Origin: Myroides sp. JBRI-B21084
Lineage (GTDB): Bacteria; Bacteroidota; Bacteroidia; Flavobacteriales; Flavobacteriaceae
Direction of reading: 5' to 3'
Length of the DNA stretch: 64,000 bases
Assembly (NCBI RefSeq): GCF_030545015.1
Contig: NZ_CP120653.1
Location: forward strand, 1,550,001 to 1,614,000
The notes under the pieces are model-generated. The model did not search any database. It was not told the origin of the DNA and was given only the letters and a program-made list of their open reading frames with translations. Shown here in pieces: positions 63,074-64,000 of this stretch. The translations under genes were made by a program, and so were the position numbers. How positions within the stretch are numbered: position 1 is the stretch's first letter; each line of letters opens with the position of its first letter.

Positions 63074-63931
63074 ATGCATACCTTAATCATAAGTTTAGTT
63101 TGTTCTTTAATTGTGGGATTTTACATAAAATGGCTTAAAATCAATAATTTAAAAGATTTTTGTATTTTTATTTTAAGTAATTATGTAATTGCTGTTAGCT
63201 TAAGCTTTTATTTTTTTAATGATAAAATCACTTTTAATACATTAAAAAATTCATTTTCAATTCAAGTTCTTGCTCTAGGGTTTTTATTACCAACTATATT
63301 TTTATTATTAAATAAATCACTAAAAAAATCAGGTTTAGCCAAAACAGATATTTTTCAACGTTTATCTTTAATTATTCCTGTTGTTTTAAGCTTTTATTTA
63401 TTTAACGAAATTTTTACCTTCCCTAAATTAATTGCAATAATGCTTGCGTTTATTAGTATTGTGTTGCTTTTGTATAAAAAATCCACAAATCATGGAAATT
63501 CAAACATATTCTACCTATTATCTGTTTTTATTGGTTATGGTGTGGTTGATACTTTGTTCAAAATTTTAGCAACTAATAAAAACATACCTTATGTTGTGGC
63601 ATTATTTTTAATTTTTGGAATTAGTGCTATCGTATGTTTCTTATTTTTATTTTTTGTTAAAGGAAAAATTAAATCAAAAACAATTTTTCAAGGATTTATT
63701 TTAGGTGCTTTAAACTTTTGCAACATTTTTTTTTACTTAAAAGCGCATAAAATTTTTATTGAAACCCCTACTCTAGTATTCATTACCATGAACTTAGGTG
63801 TAATCATTGGTGGAACCATAATTGGAACTACTTATTTTAAAGAAAAAATTTCAAATTCGGCTTTAATAGGTATCTTTACAGCAATATTAAGTGTACTATT
63901 ATTAGCACTTATTCAACTTAAACTATTATAG
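63074..63931 (+). CDS. EamA/DMT-superfamily transporter
   Basis: 285 residues with ten hydrophobic segments in two five-helix halves, the usual drug/metabolite transporter (EamA) topology. Repeated glycine-rich helices (LGFLLPTIFLLLN, GVIIGGTIIGTTYFKEKIS) and a positive-inside pattern fit. The substrate cannot be inferred. It has no strong promoter box. The next gene starts right after the stop. Confidence 0.8.
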   Translation: MHTLIISLVCSLIVGFYIKWLKINNLKDFCIFILSNYVIAVSLSFYFFNDKITFNTLKNSFSIQVLALGFLLPTIFLLLNKSLKKSGLAKTDIFQRLSLIIPVVLSFYLFNEIFTFPKLIAIMLAFISIVLLLYKKSTNHGNSNIFYLLSVFIGYGVVDTLFKILATNKNIPYVVALFLIFGISAIVCFLFLFFVKGKIKSKTIFQGFILGALNFCNIFFYLKAHKIFIETPTLVFITMNLGVIIGGTIIGTTYFKEKISNSALIGIFTAILSVLLLALIQLKLL

Positions 63932-64000
63932 ATGATTTATACCCCAAAAATTTTTGTTACTGTAGATATTGTTTTAATAAGAAAAAATCAAAATATTATT
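63932..64000 (+). CDS. probable NUDIX hydrolase, partial (N-terminus only)
   Basis: ATG immediately after the EamA stop; the frame is open for 23 codons to the right edge. The start MIYTPKIFVTVDIVLIRKN resembles the beginning of Bacteroidota NUDIX hydrolases (VTVDxVLxR), but the NUDIX box itself lies outside the window, so the assignment is tentative. Confidence 0.45.
   Translation, partial: MIYTPKIFVTVDIVLIRKNQNII

Noticed and set aside
1..64000. tRNA, rRNA, CRISPR array or prophage
   Set aside because: No cloverleaf with a GGTTCRA loop, no regular short repeats with spacers, and no phage structural genes were found on reading both strands.

Overview
The window is an ordinary chromosomal stretch of an AT-rich member of the Bacteroidota, most likely a Flavobacteriaceae species related to Flavobacterium or Myroides. 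Four things point there: the promoter signature TAnnTTTG (sometimes with TTG about 20 bases upstream), the near absence of Shine-Dalgarno sequences, lineage-typical families (DUF6048/DUF6452 pair, CAL67264 membrane protein, DUF4199, fused branched-chain ketoacid dehydrogenase E1), and a type IX secretion sorting domain on a secreted nuclease. Genes are packed tightly. No stretch over 300 bases lacks a gene; the longest gaps are 246 (50996-51241), 224 (46186-46409) and 213 bases (16254-16466). No rRNA, tRNA, CRISPR array or intact mobile element was seen.

Layout. 1-9.3 kb: SurA-like prolyl isomerase (cut by the left edge), prfC, a CHY zinc-finger lipoprotein, recR, a sodium:solute symporter, a CoA-binding protein, glmM and an acpH-like gene. 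9.4-18.7 kb: ClC channel, uvrA, a LOG-family protein, hutI and hutG, then a phosphoribosyltransferase/HAD pair. 18.8-27.3 kb: ketoacid dehydrogenase E2, a secreted endonuclease I, a catalytically altered class D beta-lactamase homologue, and an ion-homeostasis operon (nhaA, DUF389, trkH, trkA). 27.4-34.4 kb: DUF6452/DUF6048, DUF4199-kdsA, and the sixA-ppk1-ppx polyphosphate operon. 34.4-44.3 kb: GT2, a lipoprotein, an HsdR_N-like protein, holA, serC, a ZIP transporter, RNA methyltransferases, GDPD, and a sirtuin without cysteine. 44.5-53 kb: 2OG-Fe oxygenase, TetR, fused E1, purC, nitroreductase, a secreted metal-binding protein, a MITE-like repeat, and a nucleoid-associated protein. 53-64 kb: thioredoxin-like protein, lysA, Tat alkaline phosphatase, trpG/pabA-like amidotransferase, lipoproteins, uvrB, OmpA-like porin, an EamA transporter, and the start of a probable NUDIX gene at the right edge.

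The most interesting structure is outside the coding regions. Two intergenic units on the minus strand (44337-44446 and 46207-46311) each have a full TTG-N20/21-TAnnTTTG promoter, a body of about 105 nt and a strong intrinsic terminator. They share a CATAA pentamer and a GTTATTwAAG block just before the terminator stem. A third, weaker unit lies between hutI and hutG. They look like a small-RNA family. Separately, four genes (recR, the ClC gene, a TIGR02757 gene and an HsdR_N-like gene) have exactly four bases between TAnnTTTG and ATG, which predicts leaderless mRNAs.
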